Positions 23,720 to 34,894 of a stretch of DNA of 64,000 nt are shown here, piece after piece. Under the pieces are notes generated by a model. That model ran no database searches, was not told the origin of the DNA, and saw nothing but the letters and a program-made list of their open reading frames with translations. The translations under genes and the position numbers were made by a program. The stretch comes from Euschistus heros. Its lineage: Eukaryota; Arthropoda; Insecta; Hemiptera; Pentatomidae. Position 1 is the first letter of the stretch. The number at the start of each line of letters is the position of its first letter. The stretch covers positions 2,627,501-2,691,500 of the forward strand of contig RCWM02000081.1 of NCBI GenBank assembly GCA_003667255.2, written 5' to 3'.

Positions 23720-24105
23720 AATAAAAAAAAACATATAAGATTCACCGATAGACCGTCCTTACGGCGATCCTAGATATTCTATCACGGGGGTTGATCCACT
23801 GGAAGACCTGAGTGACAGAGAAGAGTACAATGGAACCTTAGAGCTGCCTAATATCCGGGGTAGTCTTTAGGCCGGGCAGGGTGGTGCGTCCTAACTCGGT
23901 TAGCCGCTCCCAGAGGAAATTCGTTGCTAGTGGTCCGCCATAGACCTGCCGCTAGCCTAGTTTATCGTCCGCTCCCCTCCTAACTCTTCCCATACGTTTC
24001 TTCATTTATTTTCCTTTCTTTCAACTGTCACTGGTATTTCACTTTAAGTGAAATATAGCTGCACTCCGTAGGGGGCCTTTTCTTCGTATTTTGAGTCTAC
24101 GTCCT
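23720..24105. other. GC-rich block next to family A LINE, unassigned
   Basis: Starts directly after the A-rich LINE tail. It contains 'gatagaccgtccttacggcg', 'ggccgggcagggtggtgcg', 'ggttagccgctccc' and 'agacctgccgctagcctag'. One frame reads PLEDLSDREEYNGTLELP before stops. The look is that of a fragment of another transposable element that I cannot name. It differs strongly in base composition from its flanks. Confidence 0.35.
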
Positions 24106-24109
24106 CAAA

Positions 24110-25410
24110 AATATTTGTTAGTAAAACTGATATCAGAAAAAAAACCCTAACTTAAAACTTAAAAAAAGAACAACAAAAAATAAGTAAATATGTAATTAAA
24201 AGAATGAAATATTAGATAAATTAAAGATTTCGAAAAAAAAAAAAAAAGTAATTGAAAATAAATTTTATTCAGGGGTCATTGACCCTTAAGAATAATTATA
24301 ATGAACAATACAATGGTGACCTAGCTGCCGTACATAAACTTGAGGACTTAATAAAATGAAGAAAAATATTAAAATTAATTGCATCTTAAGGTTAAGAATT
24401 TAAAATAAGGTAAGAAAACAAATATAAGGAAAAAAAAAAATCAATGAACAAAATTCAGTTGACAAAGCTAAAAAATATGACTCATAAATTATTTTTATAA
24501 CTTCATGCACAAATTAAGTTTATGTAATTGCATTGAAATTTAAAATAATTATTAAATTTAAATACAGGAAAAAAAAAACACACAAAAAAAAAGTTCCTCA
24601 CAGAATGATTCACAATTGAAAAATAAGACAGTGCAAATAAAGGGTGTAGATATGAACTGAATTGTGTGTTGTCTTATCACGTCTGGCAACTTCAAGAACT
24701 CGTGTTGTTACCCCCCCCCCCTTCTTTTTCTCACCATCAAATAATAACGTCTGGAAATATAATAATCACTTGGTTTTCACAACTCACTGTCGGGTGCAAT
24801 TATTAAATACAAAATAGCAAATGTATCATAATTTAATAGATTCATTTTTGAGACGTGTTTATGAAAAAAAGTGAAATTTATTATTTTTAATTTTTTTTCG
24901 CATGCTAATGCTCTATTTTCTGTTTAACAAATTGTTTTTGCTTACTTTATACTATGATTATGTATGTGTTTTCACGGATGGCTCAAAATAATATTTAGTT
25001 CAAGTTTGTACATATAGGTATAATCTATAATAACCGTTTTTTTTTTCTTCAAAAAGTGCTGAATAACTTGCAAAATAATTTTTATGGGGTCACGTCTGAA
25101 GTACGACCTATCGATCATCACTCAAATTAAAAACTTCCTCCTATTTGAAGTCAGTTATAAGTAACTTATTATAGTAAAAGTAACAGAGTTACGATATAAA
25201 TATTACAACATTTATTATGATTAAATATAATAATAACAATGGTTCAGATAAAAATTTCCATTTACATGAAAAAGTACTATTTCTATAGTATTTGATTCAC
25301 TGAATCTAAATTTAGAACTTAAAAATGATAGTTATCCTTGTCCATTTTCTTGTCTTATTTTCCATTTATGTCTAATTTAATATAATAGTGGGTAGCTAAA
25401 TAGATTTATC
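24110..25410. other. AT-rich spacer with an 11-bp poly-C
   Basis: A C run lies at about 24,711-24,721. No domain-bearing frame or repeat match was noticed elsewhere in this stretch. Confidence 0.4.
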
Positions 25411-25414
25411 ATAT

Positions 25415-26125
25415 TTATGATGACATTTGAAATTTATGATGAAAGTATGAAAATTTTTATACGATTCATTTTTGGGATCCCCAGGCGTTCTCACATCACT
25501 TGTTGGTATTTCGAGTTGAGGTGGCTTTATCAAAGTTTTTGGCGACAATACTTCCTTGATTCCTTACTATTCCAATCCTTAAAGTCCAAGAAACCTTCGT
25601 ACATTTACGACATGCTTGCCCTTCGTTCTTCCATTCATCTTTTGAACACTAGATCCCAGCATATAGATTTGTATATCCCTTCTCATCGAACTGCTTCCTT
25701 TGAAAAATCCTTTATCAATCATGCAGCTTTATTTTGGAATTCCATACCCATTTCGATCCGAAATGCTCCTTCTCTCACTTCCTTTAAACATAATTTTGTC
25801 ATTTACCTCCTCAATTATCAATCTTCTGAAATTATGTAGTAATATATTAGAATTAGAATATTTCTTTTTATTTTATTTTATTTTATATTTTATCTTAATT
25901 TTATTTTAATTTGTTATTTACTTATTTTGTTTTTCTTATATAAACCCAAAGACTTGTTTTTAAATCTAAAATATCACCCTATATATTTATATGTATATAA
26001 TTTACATTATAAGTTACTCATATAAGTTGCTGCCTGTTATGTACGCAGCCAGACAATAATATCTTTTTATTGTACTTTTGTATTATTATTAGGGGACAAG
26101 GTGTCCCAGAATAAAGATTATTTTT
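25415..26125 (+). pseudogene. CR1/L2-like LINE, C-terminal end and UTR
   Basis: Frame 25,417-25,839 encodes the C-terminus of a non-LTR retrotransposon protein. It has GIPRRSHIT, then LRSSIHLLNTRS, then HRTASFEKSFINHAALFWNS followed by IPISIRNAPSLTSFK. The RTxxxxxSFxxxAxxxWNxLP..IR.A.SLxxFK pattern is typical of CR1/L2-type ends. The frame closes at a stop at 25,839. A T-rich UTR ends with 'gtgtcccagaataaag' near 26,102. Related pieces: 34,600-34,790 (plus), 46,260-46,700 (minus) and the tail at 58,980. 5'-truncated and inactive. The clade is by motif resemblance only. Confidence 0.75.
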
Positions 26126-26234
26126 TATCCCATTATTTTTATTATCCCAGAATAAAAATTGTTGTAACTTATTCGTTAACTCAGGCAGTCTGCGTTTTGC
26201 CTTACCAGTTAAAAGTCGAGGTTAGTAAGAATTC

Positions 26235-26860
26235 TAAAATTTTTATTATGTCATGTAATTGTAATAATAGAGTAGACAATTTTTGCTACATATGTTGTAA
26301 TGTGAATCTGAGTAGCCAAAGATGTGCAATAAATCAGCGTTCAGAAACAGCTTACTTACATTATTTTGGAATAAGAATTAAAAAACGAGACAAATCCTGG
26401 GTACCACATTTTAGTTGCAATGCTTATTTATTTAATTAATTTTATCGCTAAACACAAAGAAAAGTTCAAAGAACTCTTTCAAGGCTCTCGACAACGATAG
26501 AAATGGTATACACATATACCAGCGAAATAAATTTCCTCGTGTAAGAGACGCCAAAATAAAAGAAGGAATCTTTATTTGCCCCCAAATTAGAAAGATTCTA
26601 AAGGACCAAATATTTAATTTACATGCGACTCATACGCAGCCCTTGAAAATTTCCAATCATCTCATAAACATATCGCAATAAAAATAATGAAGTCAGTCCA
26701 GAATTCTAATAAATTATAATGTTTCTTTGGATTCCATCAAACTAGCACACTGAAGCAAAGAAAGCAACAACTTTCTTTTGACCAAATCATTGATGTGGCC
26801 CAATACGATTTTAATAAATCTGTATTCAACCTTTGCAAATGAGGAGGATTCAAATTCTAG
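26235..26860 (+). pseudogene. Decayed arthropod repeat-associated ORF (cysteine-rich)
   Basis: The frame ending at 26,439 contains CNCNNRVDNFCYICCNVNL, later YLHYFGIRIKK and DKSWVPHFSCNAY, a Cys/His pattern that looks zinc-binding. A second frame, about 26,500-26,640, reads RNKFPRVRDAKIKEGIFICP followed by QIRKILKD. Together they match, as far as I recall, an uncharacterised multi-copy ORF common in arthropod genomes (FCYICG..., YFG.KL..QDK.W.PH, FPR.SDAKIKEGIFVGPQI). The protein's function is unknown to me. Frameshifts and stops break this copy, and later sequence with LSFDQIIDVAQ may be a further remnant. It lies between a CR1-like LINE end and a (TA)n tract. Confidence 0.6.
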
Positions 26861-26882
26861 TCAAAAGTGAAAAAAAATAAAA

Positions 26883-26885
<3 letters not shown>

Positions 26886-26973
<88 letters not shown>
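26886..26973. repeat. (TA)n microsatellite, about 88 bp
   Basis: Pure TA dinucleotide run. The tyrosine/isoleucine-only open frames over it on both strands are artefacts of the repeat. Confidence 0.98.
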
Positions 26974-26974
<1 letters not shown>

Positions 26975-27180
26975 AACTCATTACTGCTATTTCCTGTACC
27001 AGTATATTGCCAGAAACAATCTATGGTAACAAACCTCAGGACTGGACATACTATCCGGACCCAGTGGCACCTTCTTGAAAGTATTCCTCCGCCAGAATGC
27101 ATCACCTTCGATTGCCTACTGACAAAAAAGAAAGAAAAAAGTTTAATAAATTTTACTTTAATTAATAAATAAACCTAGAC
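26975..27180 (+). pseudogene. LINE tail fragment, RNase H-distal motif (unit 1)
   Basis: The frame reads NLRTGHTIRTQWHLLESIPP followed by PECITFDCLL. This is the LRTGHTxxTxxxLL..PPPxC..C motif found after the RNase H domain of I/Jockey/R1-type LINEs. Sequence beyond it is A-rich. A second copy follows at 27,242. Only about 40 codons of the family remain. Confidence 0.65.
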
Positions 27181-27480
27181 AACCTTTTGATTATCTTCTT
27201 AAAACTTTCAGATCTCACATCTTTCTTTTTAATATTGAGACGAAACAATCTATGGTAACAAACCTCAGGACTGGACATACTATCCGGACCCAGTGGCACC
27301 TTCTTGAAAGTATTCCTCCGCCAGAATGCATCACCTTCGATTGCCTACTGACAAAAAAGAAAGAAAAAAGTTTAATAAATTTTCATTTTATTTTTACTTT
27401 TTAAATTTTACTTTAATTAATAAAATAAACCTGGACAACCTTTTGATTATCTTCTTAAAACTTTGTAATATTGAGACTAT
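27012..27480 (+). repeat. Tandem duplication, two units of about 230 bp
   Basis: 'gaaacaatctatggtaacaa' starts at 27,013 and again at 27,242. Both units run through 'cctccgccagaatgcatcac', 'ttgattatcttcttaaaact' and end at 'aatattgagac'. They are nearly identical over about 150 bp, with a small insertion ('ttcattttatttttac') in unit 2. The near identity indicates a recent duplication. Confidence 0.9.
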
Positions 27481-27699
27481 TTTTCACATTAACCAAATTT
27501 AAATAACTATAATTTTATTATGTAAGAAACAACTGCTCTTTACCGTTTACTAATTTTTTTTTTCTTGAATAATTATAATTGTTTAAATAGATTTGCTTTT
27601 TTAGCTCTCATTTAGAATTTTTTTTTGTAATTTTAATTTATTTTTAAACAGTAGTATCGGTACGCATTACTAATACTAATTAAAGTGGTTTTGTAAAAT

Positions 27700-28740
27700 A
27701 TAAACTATTATATAAAAGGACAAGCCATTTTTCGTTTGTGATCACTAACGACGATAACTACTGAACCAATCTGTACCAAATTTTAACTACATCATTTTTA
27801 TAGATACAGGAAGGTTTAGCAATAATAAAATCTACTGATTTTCAATTTATTTGTTATTAAAAAAGTGATAATATATGAATAGCAGTGAAGTTAGAAAATT
27901 GACTGATATAAGGCAAGCGCCATTCTACATAAAGGTGTTATATAGGTGTTATTATTCTACAATGTTACGGTGTTATATAGAGCTTAATATCGATAATAGA
28001 ATTTGCTTATATTCATTTAAATTATAAAGAAATATTTAATTATGTGGTGTAACAAATGAATCTCATTATAGTGTGAATATCGACCGATGGGGTAGAGTTA
28101 GCAACATTTCGCAATACAATTTACAATAGTGTCAATACTAAACCCTTACTATTAAACCAAATTTTCATAGTTCATAGTTCTAGGAAGTTTGAGCAATAAT
28201 AAAATGTACGATAATACAAATTTAAATGTATTATATTGTGTAGGAGAAACAGGGTTTGCCTCAATGTCATAAAATTTTATGGTTAGAAATTAAAATCTAA
28301 CCAGATGAATTAAATAAAATTTAATAAAAATGATTACCAAATGTCGATGATTTGTTTTTTTTGTATATTGTGTATTAAAATATGATTCATTTTAATGCCT
28401 TATGATTAATGGCCTTTTGTTGTTAGCACTAATAATGGATTACATTATCTGCGAGAGTTTCTTTATATTCTCTGCCTATCTGGGTTACTAACACAGAGAT
28501 TAAAATTATAAATCAGATATCGAAATAGGCTCTTACGTCTTGTCTTTAAGCACTTGATCGGTGCAATTTTAACCAGGTTAAAAATACGTAAAAATATCAT
28601 TGAAGAAATAATGGTCAATTGCATACATCAGTACAAGATTTTTATCTTTAAAACAATAAAACTTCAATCCTTAGTATAAATTATTTCAGTTCTTTACTTG
28701 TGAGAGCGAGCGTAGACGTGGTAATGCTAGTTATTTATAA
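27700..28740 (+). mobile_element. Helentron-like non-autonomous element, copy 2
   Basis: The left end reads 'tataaaaggacaagccattt', identical in style to copy 3 at 54,210. Then come 'accaaattttaactacatca', 'tagcaataataaaatctact', a second partial repeat of the same head near 28,070-28,210 ('cgaccgatgg', 'catttcgcaata', 'catagttctagg'), 'ttatggttagaaattaaaat', 'ggattacattatctgcgaga', 'taaccaggttaaa' and the right end 'gagagcgagcgtagacgtgg' near 28,703. Non-coding. The internal head duplication is specific to this copy. Helentron placement rests on the terminal phrase and overall look. Confidence 0.5.
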
Positions 28741-28744
28741 TTGT

Positions 28745-30595
28745 TTGTTTTATTATGTTTGGTTAAATCATTATAATTTTTTTGTTTTTATTACTTTAAG
28801 GATATTACTTATTATTATTATGTGTAATTACAACAAATTTTATCATCTTAGTATCTTAACTCTTTATTAGTTTTATAATAGTTAGTTATTTTTAGTTGTG
28901 TAGTTAAGATAATTTTACATGGTATTATCTATTGATTAAATTGTATGTTGTGGTTGAATTGGTTGCTCTGTTAGTTGACTTTGTAGTTTGTTTTTTTTTA
29001 GTACTAAATAGTTTGTTCATGTTGTACACGGTAACTGAAACTGAAACCAAATAAATGGAATTGCCATAAAACAATATTATGAACGGACTACTAGGTGTCA
29101 GTTTTCTATTTTTTTTACTTTTGAAAGTTTTCTATACTTTTGATTACTTTATATGTCACGATATCATTCTACCTTTTAAGAAAGATTATTTTCCTTCAAA
29201 AATACTTGTGTCAACATACAGAAACGTTTGAATCATCGTTATAAATATCTAATGAATGTAACAATCGATTGTCTTGATTATTTCCAGTGTTTTCCAAAAC
29301 CCTAATTTCCGGGTCATAAGTTGTCTTTGGTGTTGTGTTACATTACTATCCAATTTAAATAACACTCCAGTAATATCCTGTGAATATTACAGAGAAATTT
29401 TGGCTTTCAGTGAATTTTTTTCCTTATCATAAAAGTTATCCTACCTTTGGAAATGGTTTCTTTGACGTAGCTCTGAAAAGTTTTTTCCTTATTGAAATAT
29501 TCAACCTATTAAAGTTTTGATCTTTACAATATTCAATATTTTTTCCATTCCTGGTTATCTCTTAAAACGTTTTAGTTTTTATTTTTTTAATTAGTTTTTG
29601 AGGCGTTTACTATATAGAGGGAGTCTCTCCATTACAGTAAATTGTAAATTTTCGCTAAGGAATGAAATTTAAAATAGCAAATGGAAAGAAAAGACAGGTT
29701 ATTTTCTACTTTAGGATATTCCTCTTCCAATTTATTTTTATAATAATAATAATTAAAAGCTTTATATGCATAAATATTATGACAAAAGCTTCTCGCATAA
29801 CGAGCAATTTAGAAGTTAGGTACAGTAGAGAAATAAAAATGATCTTACATTTGATCCAAATATAACTCCATTTAATAACACTTTCTTAAAATTCATGACA
29901 CAAGAAAAAAAAAATTAAATAAATTAAAGTCCTTAGAAAACAGAAAGGAAACTTAATATTGTTTATAATTTTTTCTCAATGTTCTATCTATAGTCACAAA
30001 CCATCAGTTATCGCCTACTTGCTGTTTCATTTCGTCCCTCCACATTAGATGCGGGCAACTTCTATTCCTGTTGTCTTATTTTGAGATCTATTCGTTGCAT
30101 GCCTTGCTCAACCAACTGCATCATAGCCTTTCTATATGATGTCAGGAATATTTCTGTTCCACCTGTTAGTATGCTAATTACAGAAATAATATTTCAGGCA
30201 AAATGCCTTTAAAAGATTGGAATTTCCACAATGATTTACAAAGGAATATTCATAATTTAATAACAGAATAACTTAGTCCATCAGACACAAATAGAAAACA
30301 ATAAATAGGGTGTCTGATACTACCCATAAAATAAAACTAACAGACTACACTAATTTTTTGTAACCATGTTTTGTATGATTCTGTTCATACAGATAGTCAT
30401 GACATAAAGTTCGTGGGAAAATATTCTGTATTTAGTTTGGCGAGGATCTAGTACAGTGTGAATGTGTAACTATTTTTATTATTCTATTACTTATTATTAT
30501 TTTTATATTATTATTATTTTTTGGCCGATCTGTAAATCTGTGATACATACGTCTAAATGGGTTTCACTAAATAAGTGACTCACTTGAGGTATGCA
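28745..30595. other. AT-rich stretch, nothing recognised
   Basis: About 1.85 kb. The open frame at 29,662-29,865 is Ile/Lys/Phe-rich without a domain. No repeat match was noticed. Confidence 0.4.
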
Positions 30596-30599
30596 TGAT

Positions 30600-32065
30600 G
30601 GTATAGAAGGATCAATACAATTAGGATTGATGAATTAATTGCCACTTCTGTTGGGACTATTTTTTTCAGAATTCTAGTTTCGAATGCTGCACATTCATAT
30701 TAAGTTTTAAAACATACAAAATTCTTAACACATTAGCACTATGTTACATGGATTATATACACTAAAGTTTTCAAAAATGTAAGACAAGAAATCAAACATT
30801 GGCACTCATCTGAGGAGATCTAACTATTCTATTCTATTCTATATCGGGCGCTACAGTCCATGAAGGACCTGGGCCTCTGCACAAAGCTTTCTCCACTCCT
30901 CTCTGTCCGCGGCCACGTTCCTCCGATTCCGGATATTCAACCGCCGGATGTCTCCCTCCAAATTATCCACCCATCTTTGCCTGGGCCTGCCTCTTTTCCT
31001 TGCTCCTCCTGGCGTTCCCGTCCACATTTGTCTTGGCAGCCTTTGAGGTTCCATTCTCTCCAAATGACCCAGCCATCGCAACCTCGCTTTTTTCACAACA
31101 GTGACAACATCCGTCTTATCATAGAGCTCCATGAGCTCTGCATTGCTTCTGATGCGTCACCTTTGTTGCTCTTTGACTGAGCCAAATATCTTTCACAGAA
31201 CCCTTCTTTCTCATACAAGTCGGGACTTCTGATATTCTTTTTTTTAGTGTCTATGTTTCACTATCATATGTCACTACTGCTCTTATTACAGTTTTGTATA
31301 TGGTTACTTTTTCCCGTCTGGAAAAGGTTTTAAACCGTAGAGCTTTCTTCATCGCATTAAAACACCTTGTTCCCGCTGCTATTCTGGCTTTAATGTCAGC
31401 TCCTACATCATTATGCTCTGTTACTATGCCTCCCAGATACTAGATAAATTCTTTACAGGTAGGAAACATGTACTCTCCTATTGTTATATATTCTCCACAG
31501 TAATTTGGATTGCTCGAGGTTTCCATAAATTTAGTTTTTGATGTATTGATTTCGAGCCTATCTTCTTTGCGGCTTGGCTGAATTCATCAAATACATCGAC
31601 TAACGCTAACTAAATAACGGAGATCTAACAGATATCTGAAATATATTTACATTATGAAATATATTAAAATGGACCTATTTTAAATGTTTATCTGGTAATT
31701 TGAACAAAAATCACAAAATATCTTCATTATAAATTTGTTTCCAATCGGAACGGAAAAATCAAATGTATCATAGAGGAAATCCCTAGGTACACCCCAGAAA
31801 TTTAACCTACCCCTTCCCCTTTTAACGATGGACATATTTAAGAAATCTTTTAGGTCTCCTCAGGTTAGTAACAATGTTTGATTTCTTGTTTTACGTTTTT
31901 GAAAACTTTAGTAGATATAATCCGTGTAACATAGTGCTGACATGTTCAAAATTTTGTATATTTTAGAACTGAAGATGGTTTATCATCCGAAACTAGTATT
32001 GTAATAAAATAATCCCAATAGAAGTGGCAATTAATTTATCAATCCTAATAAATAAGTGAAATATA
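30600..32065. mobile_element. Inverted-repeat cassette with Penelope-like ends around a LINE
   Basis: About 200-bp arms: 30,625-30,820 matches the minus strand of 31,850-32,060. Shared words: 'attaggattgat', 'aattaattgccacttct', 'ctagtttcg', 'agcactatgttac', 'ggattatat', 'taaagttttcaaaaa', 'caagaaatcaaacatt', 'tgaggag'. Reading outward, each arm has a CGAAACTAG word preceded by a short hairpin: GATG...CATC at 31,974-31,987 and GAATG...CATTC at 30,696-30,682. CTGAAGA immediately precedes the right-arm hairpin. This resembles the hammerhead-like motif of Penelope-like elements. The centre is a minus-strand LINE end. Whether it is one composite element or a LINE inserted in a foldback cannot be told. 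Confidence 0.6.
30835..31610 (-). pseudogene. RTE-like LINE, RT thumb and C-terminal tail
   Basis: Read from 31,610 downward: a frame with IGLEINTSKTKFME (LxINxxKTK) near 31,550, then the LG motif region, KARIAAGTRCFNAMKKALR near 31,370, KVTIYKTVIRAVVTYDSET near 31,280, then after a frameshift the open 31,132-30,851. That last part has RLRWLGHLERM, RKRGRPRQRWVDNLE and NVAADREEWRKL, the WLGHxxRM...GRPxxRWxDxxExD...AxDRxxWRK signature of RTE-type and related LINE C-termini. Frameshifts between the blocks make it inactive. It lies inside the inverted-repeat cassette, with an 'attct' short repeat at its 3' edge (about 30,826-30,840). Confidence 0.85.
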
Positions 32066-32069
32066 TAAA

Positions 32070-33025
32070 ATAAATTTTAATAACATAAAAACAGTGTTTG
32101 ATATCTATAGATTTGATTTATTAGTATATTGGTTTAAACAGCTGTGAAGTGTGTGAAAAACAGAAATAATTGTAAACCTGTCGTTTACATATCGTAGGAC
32201 AACCAGATACAAGTGCTAATATTTATCCAGGGAATTGAAACCGATCCGCCGAGACCCTCTCCCCTCCGGAAAGAATAAATATTTAGCAAAATTAATCGGA
32301 TGAATTCGTTTCCATATACACCATATTGATATATGTAATCCGGTTCAATCCGAAAACATATTTCTCCTGACACAGTTCGATTATTTAAATCGCCCCTGGC
32401 TGTTTATTTTAGATTTTTCAGTATGAAACTACATACATATTTTTAGTATTCATAAATTTCAGAAAGGTATCGTTCACTTTTTTTAGTTTTTCGTTCGGAT
32501 ACCTAATCATTATTATTTTTTTTTTTTTTTTAATTTATTTTCTTTTTTGACTTTTATTTAGTAAGTACTACGATCTGCCTCAAATTTGAGCAATAAGTGA
32601 AATGGATGGCTTTATGAATTCACACAATGTATACAATAAGTAATAAATTAAATAGTAGACAGAAAATATTTTAAAAAAAGAATTCTGAAATATATAAATA
32701 GTGTAAAGAACTGTAAAATATATTTAAAAACAAAACTATACTATAAATAAGGTGAAAAATATGAATAAAAGGTAATAAAAAATATTAAGAATAAAATACA
32801 ATGAGATTGAATCTTAAAGCACAATCACACTTTTATTTACACACTACTATACACTATACACTCATCCTATAGATCTTCCAACCAAAACCGTCCCCTCAAT
32901 TATGGAGTGAGAAGTCAGGTACAAGGGGATCCCAGTGTTTATCTCTCGCCTGCCTCCCTGGTGTAGAATGCCTGCTACTAAATTAATATGTATAACTTAG
33001 GATTTAAAAAAAAAAAAAAAAAAAT
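32070..33025. other. AT-rich spacer with two less AT-rich blocks
   Basis: 'gatccgccgagaccctctcc' at about 32,244 and 'acaaggggatcccagtgttt' to 'cctgcctccctggtgtagaa' at 32,920-32,975. No frame or repeat partner was recognised. A T15-type run lies near 32,520. Confidence 0.35.
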
Positions 33026-33029
33026 GTTC

Positions 33030-33615
33030 TCTTTTGATTTTAGAAAATACTTGGAATCTACATACAAGACTAAAACGAAAAGAAACTGCTCGTCGTTACA
33101 AACTACTTCAACATTTACTAGACCAACGTTCAAAGCTCCCAATTAATTAAAAAAGACTCATTTACATGACTGTGATTAGACCTATTTGGACGTACGGAGT
33201 TGAGCTTTGGGCCTCTACTAAAGCATCCAATTCATCTCGTATCCAATCCTTACAATCCAAAATCCTCAACGCTCCTTACTTCGTAACCAATAAACTTATC
33301 CATAATGATCTTAATGTTCCTTATGTTGCTGATTTAGTCCAAACCAGATACCTATCCTTCCATAGAAAGCTCCATAACAACTCCCATACACTAGTCTCCC
33401 ATCTTGCTTTCCACTTTATTCCCGATAACCCTTCGAGGCGTCTTAAAAGAAGATGGCCTAGAGATCTTTTAGTGTAGATTTTTATTGAAGTACTACTATT
33501 GAGTAGTTCTTCACAAGTTATTTACATGCCGTTTATTCACTATCAACACATTTACTTAATGTATATTATTTTTTACAGTTATAAATATCAATAAATGAAG
33601 AAAATAATTTTTTTT
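33030..33615 (+). pseudogene. LINE family A, best plus-strand 3' end
   Basis: The frame 33,166-33,477 reads MTVIRPIWTYGVELWASTKA, the thumb motif, then NAPYFVTNKLIHNDLNVPYV, LVQTRYLSFHRKLHN and PDNPSRRLKRRWPRDLLV before the stop, the natural C-terminus of the family. Upstream at 33,030-33,165 the preceding codons continue in another frame (LKRKETARRYKLLQHLL type). The UTR has 'ctattgagtagttcttcaca' and ends near 33,600 in 'ataaatgaagaaaataa', the tail repeat. No more than about the last 140 codons survive. Confidence 0.85.
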
Positions 33616-34007
33616 TGAAAAAAAATATATCTGAAATCATATAATTTCTATATCACTTCTTTTCCTCATTGAAACGCTGTAAAAATTTTAGTAGAAAGCT
33701 CAGAGAAAAAAAAATATTAAAAGGACTCAAGCAAAAAGAAGTGAGAAACACATGCTTTTAATTATGCATCTTTAAGATTTAAAAAAAAAATGATACTTCT
33801 TAAAACAGCTCATTATCTTACCGGAATGAACTGTGAAAGTAGCAAAAGATTTTTATACAGGTATCAAACATATTTTATGTTCTTAAACTACGTGTCTAAA
33901 GCCATAGGCATTTTTCGCTTTCTTTTCATTGATTTCTATGTACTAAATTGACCATTTTTTCGTTTAAAAGAAATGAACAAAACAAGCGATGACTATGACA
34001 GAATGAT

Positions 34008-34790
34008 CTGGTTTGATAAAAATTACAAAAGACATTTATTTCTCTTTAGATCAACAGAATTTTACGATACTAGATCTCTTTAATTTTTCAAAAACCTTTG
34101 GTTCCGCTGATCATACAATTCTTCTCTCAAAACTTAAAAGCCACTCCATGTCTAATAGTGCGTTACGTTTTTTCTTCTTACATCAACGTTCTCAAATAGT
34201 TATTATCCCAGAGAAATTTATCCTTACTGATACTCTCACGAGGAGTTCTCCAAGGGTCTTCCTTTTCACCTCCTCTAACTAATAGGTGGTAGAAAATAAG
34301 CTAAGTTTGAATAAAAAAAAACAAAGACATTGGTTCAATTATCATTGGTTCCAAACGCAACCTTCGTCGTGATCCACTGTTTTTCCTCAAAAGACGTCAA
34401 ATTAATATTCAAAATTCTACTAAAAACCTTGGCGTAACTTTTGATCCTTGTCAATCACAGAATAATCATGACAAAAATGATACATAGTATATGGACGATT
34501 TCCTGGTAAACTCGAAATGTAATGTAAGATGCTTATGAACTGTTTATAACATTTATTTCAGGGATGGAGAACCGACTGTCCATGATGTTCTCACATTTTG
34601 CAATGTTATTTCGATATCTAGAGCCTATATCATAATGATTAAAAAACCAAAAACCCACCTAAATTCAAGAATCTCTAACTTTGCGCTCCTCCATCCACCT
34701 TTTAAATACAAGAATCCAACACATACATACGCACTCGCTCGGTGATATATCTCAACCACCTTCTCTTTAGTTTATCCTTGGCTTTTCAGA
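34008..34790 (+). pseudogene. CR1-like LINE, rearranged RT and tail pieces
   Basis: The frame 34,013-34,282 reads ILDLFNFSKTFGSADHTILL followed by SKLKSHSMSN, the degraded DFSKAFDxxDHxxLLxKL block A of reverse transcriptase. It continues to 'gaggagttctccaaggg', the remains of the RGVLQGS motif. A jump follows to a later block with the NLGVTFD motif near 34,425. After a gap, 34,600-34,790 resembles the tail at 25,560-25,690 ('gcgctcctccatccacctttt'). Internal deletions and frameshifts; inactive. Confidence 0.7.
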
Positions 34791-34844
34791 TAAACGCGTT
34801 TCGGGAGGAAAAATAAAAATAAAATTTGTTTGCTGAATGAAATA

Positions 34845-34892
34845 GACAATTTTTCATGGTGCCTAATATTTTTGGCCATTGCCGTTGATACA
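34845..34892 (-). repeat. Solitary Tc1-like TIR end
   Basis: 'atttttcatggtgcctaata' then 'tttttggcca' matches the terminal sequence at 16,357-16,386 of the broken Tc1 relic. No transposase sequence adjoins it, so it is a short end fragment or MITE end. Confidence 0.7.
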
Positions 34893-34894
34893 TT

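Noticed and set aside
25700..25909. 69-codon frame overlapping the CR1-like LINE end
   Set aside because: Shadow of the real frame 25,417-25,839 running into the T-rich UTR.
26867..27172. 101-codon plus and 82-codon minus frames over the (TA)n tract
   Set aside because: They consist of alternating Ile/Tyr from the dinucleotide repeat. Only the part after 26,975 has meaning, as a LINE tail fragment.
27700..28740. Helentron-like copy considered as a degraded viral or Polinton insertion
   Set aside because: No capsid, polymerase or integrase motif is present, and three collinear non-coding copies fit a small mobile element better.
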